DNA of 64,000 bases, from the NCBI RefSeq assembly GCF_000013565.1, contig NC_007802.1, positions 1,736,001 to 1,800,000 of the forward strand, read 5' to 3'. The notes beneath the pieces were generated by a model, which saw only the letters and a list, made by a program, of their open reading frames with translations, was not told the DNA's origin and searched no databases. Positions 1-9,377 of this stretch are shown piece by piece. Source of the DNA: Jannaschia sp. CCS1. GTDB lineage: Bacteria > Pseudomonadota > Alphaproteobacteria > Rhodobacterales > Rhodobacteraceae. The position numbers were made by a program, and so were the translations under genes. Each line of letters starts with the position of its first letter. Position 1 is the stretch's first letter.

Positions 1-23
1 GAGGACGAGGAGACGGCCCATGA
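1..23 (+). other. Possible 3' end of an upstream gene
   Basis: The first bases stay open in two frames. One reaches a TGA at 21-23 that overlaps the ATG at 20 in an ATGA arrangement, as is common inside operons; another reaches a TGA at 31-33. Either could be the tail of a gene outside the window. In related bacteria a urea ABC transporter often precedes ureD, but too little sequence is present to identify it. Confidence 0.3.
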
Positions 24-580
24 TGCTCTATGAATGGCGCGTGTCGCTGCTGGATGGCGGGCAATCCGTGCGCCTGTCGGGCCAGGGCATCTGGATCGGT
101 GACGATGTCTTTCCATGGTCGAGGCTGACCGATGTGAGTTTCGTGCGCTATCAGACACGCGGCGGATTAAGTGAGGATTTGTCACTGTCGTTCGGGCCTG
201 ACGTGAAACGAAAGTTGCGCTGGACCGGCCCTGGACGCAAACGCGGGCCGTGGCGGGCCATGTTGATGGCCTTTGCCGATCAGGCGGCCCGCGCGCGCCC
301 TGATCTGAGGCTGCGCGACGGCCCCGATGCGCAGGAGCAACGCACGGCTCGGTGGATCGGGCTGGGTGTCGCGGGCGTGGCGGTGGGCATCATGGGGGTG
401 GTGTTCGCCTCGGGCCCGTCAATCTGGGGCGCGCTGGCGGGCGGGTGGATTGGCCTGACTGGTGGCTCCATCGGGGCGATCACGTACATGCATTACGCGC
501 GGGTGGAGGAACCGCCCCGCCTCGACTGGATCAGCTTCGCCGCGCGGGAGGGTCAGCCGGGCGAACTGCCTGCGAATTAG
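20..580 (+). CDS. Unknown membrane protein upstream of ureD
   Basis: A 186-residue protein that I do not recognise. Residues 1-105 are soluble and contain a strand-rich stretch resembling a small PH-like or bacterial membrane-associated fold. Residues about 113-158 hold two Gly/Ala-rich hydrophobic segments, probably transmembrane, and the last 25 residues are polar. GAGGAG at 7-12 suits the start at 20 or the second ATG at 23. It lies 77 bases before ureD on the same strand, so it may be cotranscribed with the urease genes, but nothing ties it to urease chemically. Confidence 0.7.
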   Translation: MMLYEWRVSLLDGGQSVRLSGQGIWIGDDVFPWSRLTDVSFVRYQTRGGLSEDLSLSFGPDVKRKLRWTGPGRKRGPWRAMLMAFADQAARARPDLRLRDGPDAQEQRTARWIGLGVAGVAVGIMGVVFASGPSIWGALAGGWIGLTGGSIGAITYMHYARVEEPPRLDWISFAAREGQPGELPAN

Positions 581-657
581 GCAAACGGCGTTTTGCGGGG
601 CATCGGAGGGCGGACGAGCCTTGCCTGCCTCAATCCCCCGCGCCTAGGCTTGGGTCA

Positions 658-1458
658 ATGTTAGACGCGGCCACTCCGACACATCAGCGGGTCCGGGGCC
701 GGGCGATGGCCCGGTTCACGGGCAGGCGCTTGCGCGATCTGCATCAAAGCGGGTCGGCCAAGGTGCTGATCCCGCGCGTGTTTGGCCGTGCGCCCGAGGT
801 GGTGTTTCTGAATACCGCAGGCGGCATCACGGGGGGCGACCGGCTGGACTACGCCTTGCACGTGGACGATGGCACCTGCGTTGGCACCACCCAGACGGCG
901 GAGCGTGCGTATCGCAGCCACGGCCCCATGGGGCGGGTCAGCACGCGCCTGACGATTGGCCAGGGGGCGACATTGCATTGGGTGCCGCAGGAAATGATCC
1001 TGTTTGACGGCGTGGCGCTGGAGCGGGACCTGTCCGTGGAGATGGCCGGGGATGCTGAGCTGGTGATGCTGGAAACGCTCGTTCTGGGGCGCGCGGCGAT
1101 GGGCGAGGTGCTGCGCGATCTTCACCTGCGGGACCGCCGCCGGGTGACGCGGGGTGGCAAACTGGCAATGGTGGAAGCGATTGGTCTCGGGCCGGACGAT
1201 TTTGCCAGCAGCAGCCCGGCGGGCCTGAACGGAGCCGTGGCGACCGCGTCGCTGACGCTGATGGCACAGGATGCGGAGGACCGGTTGAACGCCCTGCGGG
1301 CCGTCCTGCCGACAGATGTGCGGTCGGCGGCAAGCGCGTGGGACGGGCGGCTGACAGCGCGGTTTCTGGCACCGCAGGCCTACCCGCTGCGGCGTGCCGT
1401 GGCGCGTGCGGTCGAGCAGGTCACATGCGGGGCTCTGCCGCGCGTCTGGCAGATCTAG
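658..1458 (+). CDS. ureD: Urease accessory protein UreD
   Basis: UreD (UreH) is the scaffold that, with UreF and UreG, docks on the urease apoprotein and guides nickel into the active site. The 266-residue product has the family pattern: an N-terminal segment on releasing nickel into a beta-rich body, TAGGITGGD near residue 50, TQTAERAYR and a WVPQEMILFDG stretch. The frame is open further upstream to about 352, but that part overlaps the preceding gene and has no UreD similarity, so I chose the ATG at 658. It is the first recognised gene of the urease cluster, 28 bases before ureA. Confidence 0.93.
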   Translation: MLDAATPTHQRVRGRAMARFTGRRLRDLHQSGSAKVLIPRVFGRAPEVVFLNTAGGITGGDRLDYALHVDDGTCVGTTQTAERAYRSHGPMGRVSTRLTIGQGATLHWVPQEMILFDGVALERDLSVEMAGDAELVMLETLVLGRAAMGEVLRDLHLRDRRRVTRGGKLAMVEAIGLGPDDFASSSPAGLNGAVATASLTLMAQDAEDRLNALRAVLPTDVRSAASAWDGRLTARFLAPQAYPLRRAVARAVEQVTCGALPRVWQI

Positions 1459-1486
1459 GGGCCAGTAGGGCACAAAAGGATGACGA

Positions 1487-1789
1487 ATGAACTTAACACC
1501 GCGTGAGAAAGACAAACTGCTGATCAGCCTCGCCGCCATGGTGGCGCGCGGGCGGCTGGAACGGGGGTGCAAGTTGAACCACCCCGAGGCCATAGCCCTG
1601 ATCACCGACTACGTTGTGGAAGGCGCGCGGGACGGACGTGCAGTCGCCGATCTGATGGAGGCAGGCGCCCATGTCATCACCGCCGATCAATGCATGGACG
1701 GAATCGCCGCCATGATCCACGATGTGCAGGTGGAGGCGACATTTCCCGATGGCACGAAACTGGTGACCGTGCATCACCCTATAAGATGA
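1487..1789 (+). CDS. ureA: Urease gamma subunit
   Basis: The 100-residue product matches the gamma subunit of urease along its whole length: [14 protein letters not shown] at the N terminus, the [11 protein letters not shown] segment and the [16 protein letters not shown] terminus. It is a structural subunit of the cytoplasmic (alpha-beta-gamma)3 enzyme that hydrolyses urea to ammonia and carbamate. AAAGGATGACGA precedes the ATG. Length is exactly that usual for the family. It is separated from ureB by a small membrane-protein gene. Confidence 0.97.
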   Translation: MNLTPREKDKLLISLAAMVARGRLERGCKLNHPEAIALITDYVVEGARDGRAVADLMEAGAHVITADQCMDGIAAMIHDVQVEATFPDGTKLVTVHHPIR

Positions 1790-1800
1790 GGGCTCATTTA

Positions 1801-1845
1801 ATGATGAACAATTCGGGGACGACGGATTCGGGGGCAGCGCCGTGA
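1801..1845 (+). CDS. Possible 14-residue micro-ORF between ureA and a small membrane protein
   Basis: ATG at 1801 opens a 14-codon frame ending at the TGA of 1843-1845. GAGGG at 1789-1793 is a suitable ribosome binding site. The stop overlaps the GTG start of the next gene as GTGA, the arrangement seen at several real gene junctions in this cluster. This suggests that translation of the micro-ORF delivers ribosomes to the downstream gene. The peptide is rich in Asn, Ser, Gly and Thr and resembles nothing I know. It may only be a coupling device, or chance. Confidence 0.35.
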   Translation: MMNNSGTTDSGAAP

Positions 1846-2108
1846 TTATTACGTTTATTCTCGGGGCTTTGGCCGGATTGGCGACCCCTTATCTGGAGCC
1901 GCATATGCGCCGCGCGATGGAGCAGGTGGCCCTCGCCAAAATCCGGATCAGCGAGACGGAGTTTGATCTGCTGACGCTGGTCCTGTTGTTGCTGGTCGCG
2001 GCTTTGGTGACAGGCGGCGGCTCGTCACTGGCGCTTCTGACGGGCGCGTTGTTGGGCGTTTTTGGTAAGCGATTGCTGGCTCTGGCCCAGGGAAGGACCG
2101 GCGAATGA
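1842..2108 (+). CDS. Small membrane protein between ureA and ureB
   Basis: An 88-residue protein with a hydrophobic N terminus (residues 1-17) and a longer hydrophobic stretch at about 44-72, split by an amphipathic polar region. It probably has two membrane helices. The start is GTG at 1842, overlapping the stop of the micro-ORF, and its stop overlaps the ureB ATG by four bases, so it is translationally coupled inside the operon. I associate small hydrophobic proteins at this position with Rhodobacterales urease operons; no function is known to me. A role in nickel or urea uptake would be a guess. Confidence 0.75.
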   Translation: MIITFILGALAGLATPYLEPHMRRAMEQVALAKIRISETEFDLLTLVLLLLVAALVTGGGSSLALLTGALLGVFGKRLLALAQGRTGE

Positions 2109-2410
2109 TCCCCGGCGAAGTAATGCCTGCGGACGGCACGATTGAACTGAATGCAGGGGCCCAGGCCGTAACGCTGGAGGTTTCCAACACCGGCGACAGG
2201 CCCATTCAGGTCGGCTCGCATTACCATTTCGGCGAAGCCAACGGCGCGCTTGATTTTGACCGCGACGCGGCCCGTGGCATGCGGCTGGATATCGCCGCAG
2301 GCACCGCCGTGCGGTTTGAGCCGGGCCAGACACGAGAGGTGCGACTGGTGCCTTACGGCGGGGCGCGGCGGGTTTTTGGGTTCAACCAGACCGTCATGGG
2401 GGATTTATGA
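2105..2410 (+). CDS. ureB: Urease beta subunit
   Basis: The 101-residue product is the beta subunit of urease: it starts MIPGEV, has the [15 protein letters not shown] segment and [18 protein letters not shown], and ends with VFGFN. It packs against UreA and UreC in the cytoplasmic trimer. It overlaps the preceding gene by four bases (ATGA) and the following LprI-like gene by four bases. ureC does not follow directly; it starts 2.7 kb downstream after four unrelated genes, which is unusual for subunits made in equal amounts. Confidence 0.97.
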   Translation: MIPGEVMPADGTIELNAGAQAVTLEVSNTGDRPIQVGSHYHFGEANGALDFDRDAARGMRLDIAAGTAVRFEPGQTREVRLVPYGGARRVFGFNQTVMGDL

Positions 2411-2766
2411 GGACTGCCCTGATCCTTTTGCTCGCGCTGATGGCCCTGCCTGCCAGTGCCCAGACTCCCGCCTGCGATCCCAACCAGCCGCAGATTGATC
2501 TGTCGGAGTGCCACGCCCGTGAGGCGGCGCGGTGGGACGAGTTGCTCAACATCATATATCGCCGCGTGATCCAGACTCTGGACGCCGACGGCGAGGTGCG
2601 GCTGCGTGAGGCGCAGCGTGCCTGGATCACCTACCGCGACCTGACCTGCGAGATGGAGAGGATGCGCTATGCGGGCGGCTCCATCGCGCCGATGATCCAA
2701 TCCCAATGCGTGGCGCGCCTGACCGAGCAGCGCACGCGCGATCTGGAATTGTACATGCGGCCCTGA
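2407..2766 (+). CDS. Secreted LprI/DUF1311-like protein
   Basis: A 119-residue protein with a clear Sec signal peptide (residues 1-19, cleavage after ASA) and a mature domain typical of the LprI/DUF1311 family: [15 protein letters not shown], an amphipathic helical core containing [16 protein letters not shown], and a later Cys. Some members inhibit lysozyme in the periplasm; the role of most is unknown. Its ATG overlaps the ureB stop, so it is probably cotranscribed and coupled to ureB. No link to urea metabolism is evident. Confidence 0.8.
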   Translation: MRTALILLLALMALPASAQTPACDPNQPQIDLSECHAREAARWDELLNIIYRRVIQTLDADGEVRLREAQRAWITYRDLTCEMERMRYAGGSIAPMIQSQCVARLTEQRTRDLELYMRP

Positions 2767-2814
2767 GGCGTGTCGCGACGAAAGAGACAGAATTCTAAGA
2801 GGAGGAGAAAAAAG

Positions 2815-3633
2815 ATGTGTGATATTTGCGTGATGAATTCAGTGAAGGAGCGGATGCTGTCGCGGCGGTCGCTGTTCAAGGGCGGCTTGGCGGCTGCGGG
2901 GGCGGCGGCCGTCGGCAGCACGTTCACCAAGGCCACCCCGGCGCTGGCGGATGGCCATGCGGGCGTGTTCGACATGACCCACACATTGTCCGAGGACTTC
3001 CCCACCTATTTCGGAGAGCCGGGGTTTAGCGCGGAGCAGGTGTTCAACTTCGCCGATAACGGCTTCAACCTGTTCAATCTTTCGGTGAATGAGCATACCG
3101 GCACCCACATCGACGCGCCTCTGCATTTCAGCGCCGATGGCACGTCTGTGGACGAGATCCCCGTGGGCGATCTGGTGGCACCGCTCTGCGTGATCGACAT
3201 TGCCGCGCGCGCCGAGGATGACGCCGATACGACCGTCACGCCCGATGATCTGCAAGCCTGGATCGATGCCAATGGCGAGATCCCCGATGGCGCTTGCGTG
3301 GCGATGCATTCGGGGTGGGCCGCCAAGGTTGGGGGGGACGGGTTCCGTAACTTCGACGGCACCGCGCAGCATTATCCGGGCTTCCATATCGAGGCCACGC
3401 AGATGCTGCTGGAGACCGGCGCGCGGTCCATGGCGGTCGATACGCTGTCGCTCGATCACGGGATTTCCGCCGATTTCGCAACGCATTACGCGTGGTTGCC
3501 AAGCGGGCGCTTCGGGATCGAGAACCTCGCGGGTCTGGACCAGGTGCCCGCCTCCGGGGCGACGCTGATCATCGGCGCGCCCAAGCATCGCGGCGGCACC
3601 GGCGGTCCGGCCCGCATCTTCGCGATGGTGTGA
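2815..3633 (+). CDS. Tat-exported cyclase-family (kynurenine formamidase-like) metal hydrolase
   Basis: The 272-residue product starts with a twin-arginine signal (RRSLFKGG at 17-24, then an Ala-rich hydrophobic stretch ending ALA), so it is probably folded with its metal before export to the periplasm. The body has the cyclase-family signature HTGTHIDAPLHF (94-105), which binds a divalent metal, and HSGW. The family includes arylformamidases, isatin hydrolases and many uncharacterised hydrolases; the substrate cannot be read from the sequence. The frame is open from 2770, but AGGAGG at 2799-2804 points to ATG 2815. The next gene begins two bases after the stop, suggesting a functional pair. 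Confidence 0.85.
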   Translation: MCDICVMNSVKERMLSRRSLFKGGLAAAGAAAVGSTFTKATPALADGHAGVFDMTHTLSEDFPTYFGEPGFSAEQVFNFADNGFNLFNLSVNEHTGTHIDAPLHFSADGTSVDEIPVGDLVAPLCVIDIAARAEDDADTTVTPDDLQAWIDANGEIPDGACVAMHSGWAAKVGGDGFRNFDGTAQHYPGFHIEATQMLLETGARSMAVDTLSLDHGISADFATHYAWLPSGRFGIENLAGLDQVPASGATLIIGAPKHRGGTGGPARIFAMV

Positions 3634-3634
3634 C

Positions 3635-4033
3635 GTGGGAACGGTTGCTTTACTAAGTGACGAGGAGGTCAGCGCCGAGGCGCTGGCCGTCTTCAACGAC
3701 ATCCGCGCAGTGCGGGGGACAGACTACGTCAACAACTTCTGGCGCGCACTGGCCCACGATCCGGCGTTGCTGTCGGCGACGTGGGAGAGGTTGAAGATCG
3801 TCATGGCCCCCGGCGCGTTGGACCCGTTGGTGAAGGAAATGCTGTATATGGCTGTGTCGACCGCAAATGGCTGTTCCTATTGCGTGCACAGCCACACGGC
3901 GGCGGCGAAGGCCAAGGGCATGAGCGACGAGATGTACGGAGAGTTTCTAGCCGTCGTGGGCATGGCGATGCAGACAAACGGGGTCGTGACGGGCCTGCAA
4001 GTGCCGGTGGATGAGGCGTTTGAGGCGAACTGA
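3635..4033 (+). CDS. Carboxymuconolactone decarboxylase/AhpD-family protein
   Basis: A 132-residue all-helical protein of the AhpD-like superfamily. The motif NGCSYCVHSHT places two Cys (80 and 83) and a His (87) as in AhpD-type disulfide or peroxidase relay proteins, so a redox role is more likely than lactone decarboxylation. No signal peptide is seen, so it should be cytoplasmic. It starts with GTG one base after the cyclase stop, and the two genes look like a unit inserted into the urease operon. Confidence 0.85.
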   Translation: MGTVALLSDEEVSAEALAVFNDIRAVRGTDYVNNFWRALAHDPALLSATWERLKIVMAPGALDPLVKEMLYMAVSTANGCSYCVHSHTAAAKAKGMSDEMYGEFLAVVGMAMQTNGVVTGLQVPVDEAFEAN

Positions 4034-4044
4034 AAGGATGCATT

Positions 4045-5106
4045 GTGACTGACCTTCCTCCTCGTACTGTAGAAGATGAGATCGCCTACCGGGTAGAGCG
4101 CGCGGAATTTGAACTGCGCGCGGAATATGAGGCCGAGACGGCGAAGTTGATCCAATCAATCCGCGATGAATACGCCTCTGCGCGGAAGAGTTTTCGGTTT
4201 TGGACCACGACGTTAGGGGCCCTGGCCCTTGGTCTTGTCGTGACTTGGGCGACCAACACCATCACGAACCGGGTTGACACTGCCATCGACGGGATGCGTA
4301 CGGAGCTGAGGGAAGAGGCAGACACCTATATGTCGGACATGCGCAGTGCGCTGAATTCCTTTGCCAGTGGCGAGGTCGACAGCCAATTCAGGCTCGAACG
4401 CGCACGCTTCGAGCAAATCCGGGAGGAGGAGCAGACCCTCACGACTTTGTTGCCGCTTGTGGTAGGTGAGGCGATTGATCTCGACGATGAAGGGTTCTCT
4501 CCCGGAAGCGACTCTCAAACCATGATCTTTGAAGCCTTGGAGGTCATCGGCCCCGAGGTTCTTGAACTGGACGGCTTCGTTTTTAACCTAGCCGCGCGGC
4601 GGCTTGAACGCATCCTCGATACTTTCTGGAGACGTTGGGAATTCCATGACTTGCACATAGCATTCAACAGATTACCGGTAGAACTACAGGAGCGTTTGCT
4701 GGCCCATCCTGGCGAAGGCGTATTGTATACGATGGCAAATGCCTTGACCCAGGAGGTCATATTGGAGGGCGAACTCCCGACGAACCGGCGAGACATCGCC
4801 GCCCGCGTATATGCGCAGCAGCCAATCCCTGATGGGCACGCATACAGACAGATTGCTTTGTTGAATCTGGTAGAGCGGGCCGCGGACGCAGACTGGGACG
4901 CAGCTTTTGTTCTGACTGAAACCACCGAACAACAACGGCGGTGGAACGGCTTTCGGTCCTACGCGGCTCAGTGGCAATTCTGTGCAGCCTTTGCGCGCCA
5001 CATCGCCCTTGAGGGCGCCTTGTCTGATCCAGTTGTGCAGCGTTTGAACACCCTTGTCGCGACAGCCAATCCCGTGCCCATTCAAGACATTTGCCAAGAA
5101 AGCTGA
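4045..5106 (+). CDS. Unknown single-pass membrane protein inserted before ureC
   Basis: A 353-residue protein I do not recognise. Residues 1-50 are highly charged and helical, residues 52-71 form one membrane helix (TLGALALGLVVTWAT), and residues 75-140 are charged and probably coiled coil. The rest is a soluble mixed-charge domain with two Trp-rich patches. The start is GTG at 4045. Its base and codon use look less GC-biased than its neighbours (many A/T third positions), which suggests more recent acquisition. It ends seven bases before ureC, so ureC transcription must pass through it. Confidence 0.75.
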   Translation: MTDLPPRTVEDEIAYRVERAEFELRAEYEAETAKLIQSIRDEYASARKSFRFWTTTLGALALGLVVTWATNTITNRVDTAIDGMRTELREEADTYMSDMRSALNSFASGEVDSQFRLERARFEQIREEEQTLTTLLPLVVGEAIDLDDEGFSPGSDSQTMIFEALEVIGPEVLELDGFVFNLAARRLERILDTFWRRWEFHDLHIAFNRLPVELQERLLAHPGEGVLYTMANALTQEVILEGELPTNRRDIAARVYAQQPIPDGHAYRQIALLNLVERAADADWDAAFVLTETTEQQRRWNGFRSYAAQWQFCAAFARHIALEGALSDPVVQRLNTLVATANPVPIQDICQES

Positions 5107-5112
5107 ACGCCC

Positions 5113-6822
<1,710 letters not shown>

Positions 6823-6919
6823 TCCATGTGCAACGATGCGGCCCCGCGCTTGGGGCGCGGTGACCATGGCATGGCATCCTCTGATGATGATGCAAACAGA
6901 CCTTTGGAGAGAGAAGACG

Positions 6920-7489
6920 ATGCGAACGTTTGTTGCCGTGACTATCCTGGCCCTCCCGGCCGCTGCACAGGCCGATTGCGTCTCAGTCGCCGATCTGGCG
7001 GAAGGCGTTCGCTTCCATATGGGGGAGGGGATCTATTGGGAGTTGCAAGGTCAGGGGCAGGACCGCGAGGCGCAATTCCAATGGTCGCCGGACTATCCGA
7101 TCCAGGTGATGGACTTTGCCCGCGGCGTTTTCATGGTATCTCTGCAAACCCCGGAAATGGACGCGCCGTGGCAGGCCGAGTTCGCGCCCGGTGTTGAAAA
7201 TAGCCCCGCACCAGCCCCGGGGGTGGACTGGCATACGCGGATGACGACGGTGGGCGGCGGGCAGCGTCGCATGGATGACCTGCACTATGAATGGGGGGCG
7301 GCGCAGCGGCTGAGCCTTGGGGATTGCGGCTATGATGTCGTGCCGTTGGCCCTGCATTCCGTGCCGGTGGGGGGCGAGCTGGCCGGCACCACGTCAGGCT
7401 ACCTCTACTTCGCGGAATTTGGCGGCGTGGTGATAACTCACGATGGGTTTGGCACGCGCTGGACCCTCTCCGGGATTACGGCACGATGA
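6920..7489 (+). CDS. Secreted protein of unknown function between ureC and ureE
   Basis: A 189-residue protein with a short Sec signal peptide (MRTFVAVTILALPAAAQA) giving a mature periplasmic protein that starts near Asp-Cys. A second Cys lies in LGDCGYD and could pair with the first. The remainder is rich in beta-strand-like and Trp/Gly residues. I recognise no domain. The frame is open from 6836, but GAGAGAAG before ATG 6920 and the signal peptide decide the start. Its stop overlaps the ureE ATG by four bases, so it is coupled to ureE translation. Confidence 0.75.
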   Translation: MRTFVAVTILALPAAAQADCVSVADLAEGVRFHMGEGIYWELQGQGQDREAQFQWSPDYPIQVMDFARGVFMVSLQTPEMDAPWQAEFAPGVENSPAPAPGVDWHTRMTTVGGGQRRMDDLHYEWGAAQRLSLGDCGYDVVPLALHSVPVGGELAGTTSGYLYFAEFGGVVITHDGFGTRWTLSGITAR

Positions 7490-7992
7490 GCTTGGGCATT
7501 GCGCATATCCTGCGTCGGGCAGGCACATGGGAGGGGGCCGTCGCGGCCACGGTCGTGCTGGATTATGAGGGGAGGTTCCTGCGCCGCAAGCGTCTGGAGT
7601 GTGGCGGCGGGGCTTCCGTAACGGTCGACCTGCCGCACACCGTCTCGGTGGAGCAGGGCGATGCGTTTGAAACAGAAGACGGTGCGTTCATCGACGTGCG
7701 CGCAGCACCCGAGCCATTGTTGCGGATCACCGGCGATCTGGTGCGGCTGGCCTGGCATATCGGCAATCGCCACACACCCTGTCAGGTGGCGGATGACCAT
7801 CTGCTGATCCGCGCCGATCACGTGTTGGCGGATATGCTGGCGCATCTGGGCGCGGAGGTGGAGGCGACCCAGGCCCCGTTCCGGCCGGAAGGCGGGGCGT
7901 ATGGCCACGGTCGAACCCATGGCCATTCCCACGGGCCGGGCGAGCATGCGCACGGGCATGATCATGGACACGACCACGGGCATGATCCGTGA
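7486..7992 (+). CDS. ureE: Urease accessory nickel chaperone UreE
   Basis: UreE delivers nickel to the UreDFG-apourease complex. The 168-residue protein has the N-terminal UreE fold and the C-terminal metal-binding domain with WHIGNRHTPCQ, whose His is the bridging nickel ligand at the dimer interface, followed by DHVLADML. Residues about 139-168 form a histidine tail with eleven His in HG/HD repeats, which can buffer extra nickel. It is coupled by four-base overlaps to the genes on both sides. Confidence 0.95.
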   Translation: MSLGIAHILRRAGTWEGAVAATVVLDYEGRFLRRKRLECGGGASVTVDLPHTVSVEQGDAFETEDGAFIDVRAAPEPLLRITGDLVRLAWHIGNRHTPCQVADDHLLIRADHVLADMLAHLGAEVEATQAPFRPEGGAYGHGRTHGHSHGPGEHAHGHDHGHDHGHDP

Positions 7993-8651
7993 GCGACGGG
8001 GCGTTTGACGCGGGCCGGACCGGGGGCCTCTTGCGCCTCAGCCAATGGCTGTCGCCTGCGTTTCCCGTCTCGGCCTACGCCTATTCCCATGGGTTGGAGG
8101 CGGAGATCTGCCACGGTCGCGTCCGGGACGGCGCGGACGTTGCGGCCTGGATCGAGGGCGTGGTGCGGCGCGGTGCCGGGCGCACGGATGCGATCGTGAT
8201 GCTGTCTGCGATGCAGGCGGGTGCGGATCTGGACAGGCTGCATGATCTGGCGCGCGCCCTCGCGGGGTCCCGTGAGCGCTGGGAAGAAACCCGCGACCAG
8301 GGGGCCGCGCTGGCCGCGACCCTGGCGGCCATGGGAGAGGGCGACGGCGTTGCGCGCGCTTATCCGGTGGCACTGGGGGCGGCCGCCGCGCGTCTGGATC
8401 TGGCGGCGGATGTGGTTGCCGCGCTTTATTTACAGAGCGTAGTGGGGAATCTGGTCTCTGCCGCCGTGCGGTTTGTGCCATTGGGCCAGGCCGAGGGGCA
8501 ACGGATCGTGGCGGGGATGCAGGGTGCCGTGGCCGACGTGGCGGCGGAGGTGGTGAATTGCAGCATAGACGACATCGCGCAGGCCGCGTTCGGGGCCGAT
8601 CTGGCCGCGATGGAGCATGAGGGGCTGGAAGTGCGCATCTTTCGGACCTGA
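7989..8651 (+). CDS. ureF: Urease accessory protein UreF
   Basis: A 220-residue, mostly helical protein with the family start LRLSQWLSPAFPVSAYAYSHGLE and a C-terminal segment (NCSIDDIAQAAFGADLAAMEHEGLEVRIFRT). UreF bridges UreD and UreG and is thought to control the fidelity of nickel insertion. The start is GTG at 7989, overlapping the ureE stop as GTGA. The ending is typical of the family, so the gene looks complete. Confidence 0.95.
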   Translation: MSDGAFDAGRTGGLLRLSQWLSPAFPVSAYAYSHGLEAEICHGRVRDGADVAAWIEGVVRRGAGRTDAIVMLSAMQAGADLDRLHDLARALAGSRERWEETRDQGAALAATLAAMGEGDGVARAYPVALGAAAARLDLAADVVAALYLQSVVGNLVSAAVRFVPLGQAEGQRIVAGMQGAVADVAAEVVNCSIDDIAQAAFGADLAAMEHEGLEVRIFRT

Positions 8652-8674
8652 GCACGGGCGGGTGCCGTTGGAGT

Positions 8675-8705
8675 GAGTTGTATTTGCCCAGATGAAAGGG
8701 GAGCG
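8675..8705 (+). repeat. Dispersed intergenic repeat, family A, copy 1
   Basis: This copy reads GAGTTGTATTTGCCCAGATG and then AAAGGGGAGCG. It matches copies at 19428, 45539 (minus), 52235 (minus) and 62348 (minus). It lies between ureF and ureG in the 114-base gap that otherwise has no gene. The conserved core is TGCC(C/A)AGATGAA followed by a purine-rich stretch ending GGAGCG. Confidence 0.75.
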
Positions 8706-8765
8706 TGGGCGCGAGGATCGCCCGAAGCGCCTTCCCGGCGGGCGGAGTTGGACAGAGGTGAGAGC

Positions 8766-9377
8766 ATGGGATCGGTGAATGGGCCGTTGAGAGTTGGGAT
8801 CGGCGGGCCGGTGGGCGCGGGCAAGACGACGTTGACCGCCGAATTGGCGCGCGCGATGGGGCAGGCCTATTCGGTCGCGGTGATCACCAACGATATCTAC
8901 ACGTCGGAGGACGCGGAGTTCCTGTTGCGCGCGCAGGTCCTGCCCGCCGAGCGGATTCGCGGCGTGGAGACGGGGGGGTGCCCCCATACCGCGATCCGGG
9001 AGGATGCCTCCATCAACCTGGCTGCCATTGCGGAGTTTCGCACGCGGCTGCCCGATCTTGACGTGATTTTCATCGAGAGTGGCGGCGACAATCTGGCGGC
9101 GACCTTCTCGCCGGAACTGGCGGATCTGACGATCTATGTGATTGACACGGCGGCGGGCCAGGACATCCCGCGCAAGAAGGGGCCGGGGCTGACGCGGTCA
9201 GATCTGTTGATCGTCAACAAGGTGGATCTGGCCCCCCACGTGGGCGTGGATGTGGCACAGCTGGAGGCGGATACGCGGGCGGCGCGGGGCAGGCGCGCTT
9301 ACGTAATGGGCAGTCTGCGGGAGGGGCGCGGCGTGCCGGAAATCGTGCAATTCATCAAGGAGGTGGGCGGGCTTTAG
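8766..9377 (+). CDS. ureG: Urease accessory GTPase UreG
   Basis: UreG is the SIMIBI-class GTPase that couples GTP hydrolysis to nickel transfer. The 203-residue product has the P-loop GPVGAGKT (14-21), the nickel-binding Cys-Pro-His motif (GGCPH, Cys72 and His74), FIESGGDNL and NKVDL guanine specificity. The frame extends upstream to 8673 through a dispersed repeat; I chose ATG 8766 because the family starts with a few residues before the P-loop and AGAGGTGAGAG precedes it. Its TAG overlaps the end of the convergent gene by four bases. Confidence 0.96.
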   Translation: MGSVNGPLRVGIGGPVGAGKTTLTAELARAMGQAYSVAVITNDIYTSEDAEFLLRAQVLPAERIRGVETGGCPHTAIREDASINLAAIAEFRTRLPDLDVIFIESGGDNLAATFSPELADLTIYVIDTAAGQDIPRKKGPGLTRSDLLIVNKVDLAPHVGVDVAQLEADTRAARGRRAYVMGSLREGRGVPEIVQFIKEVGGL

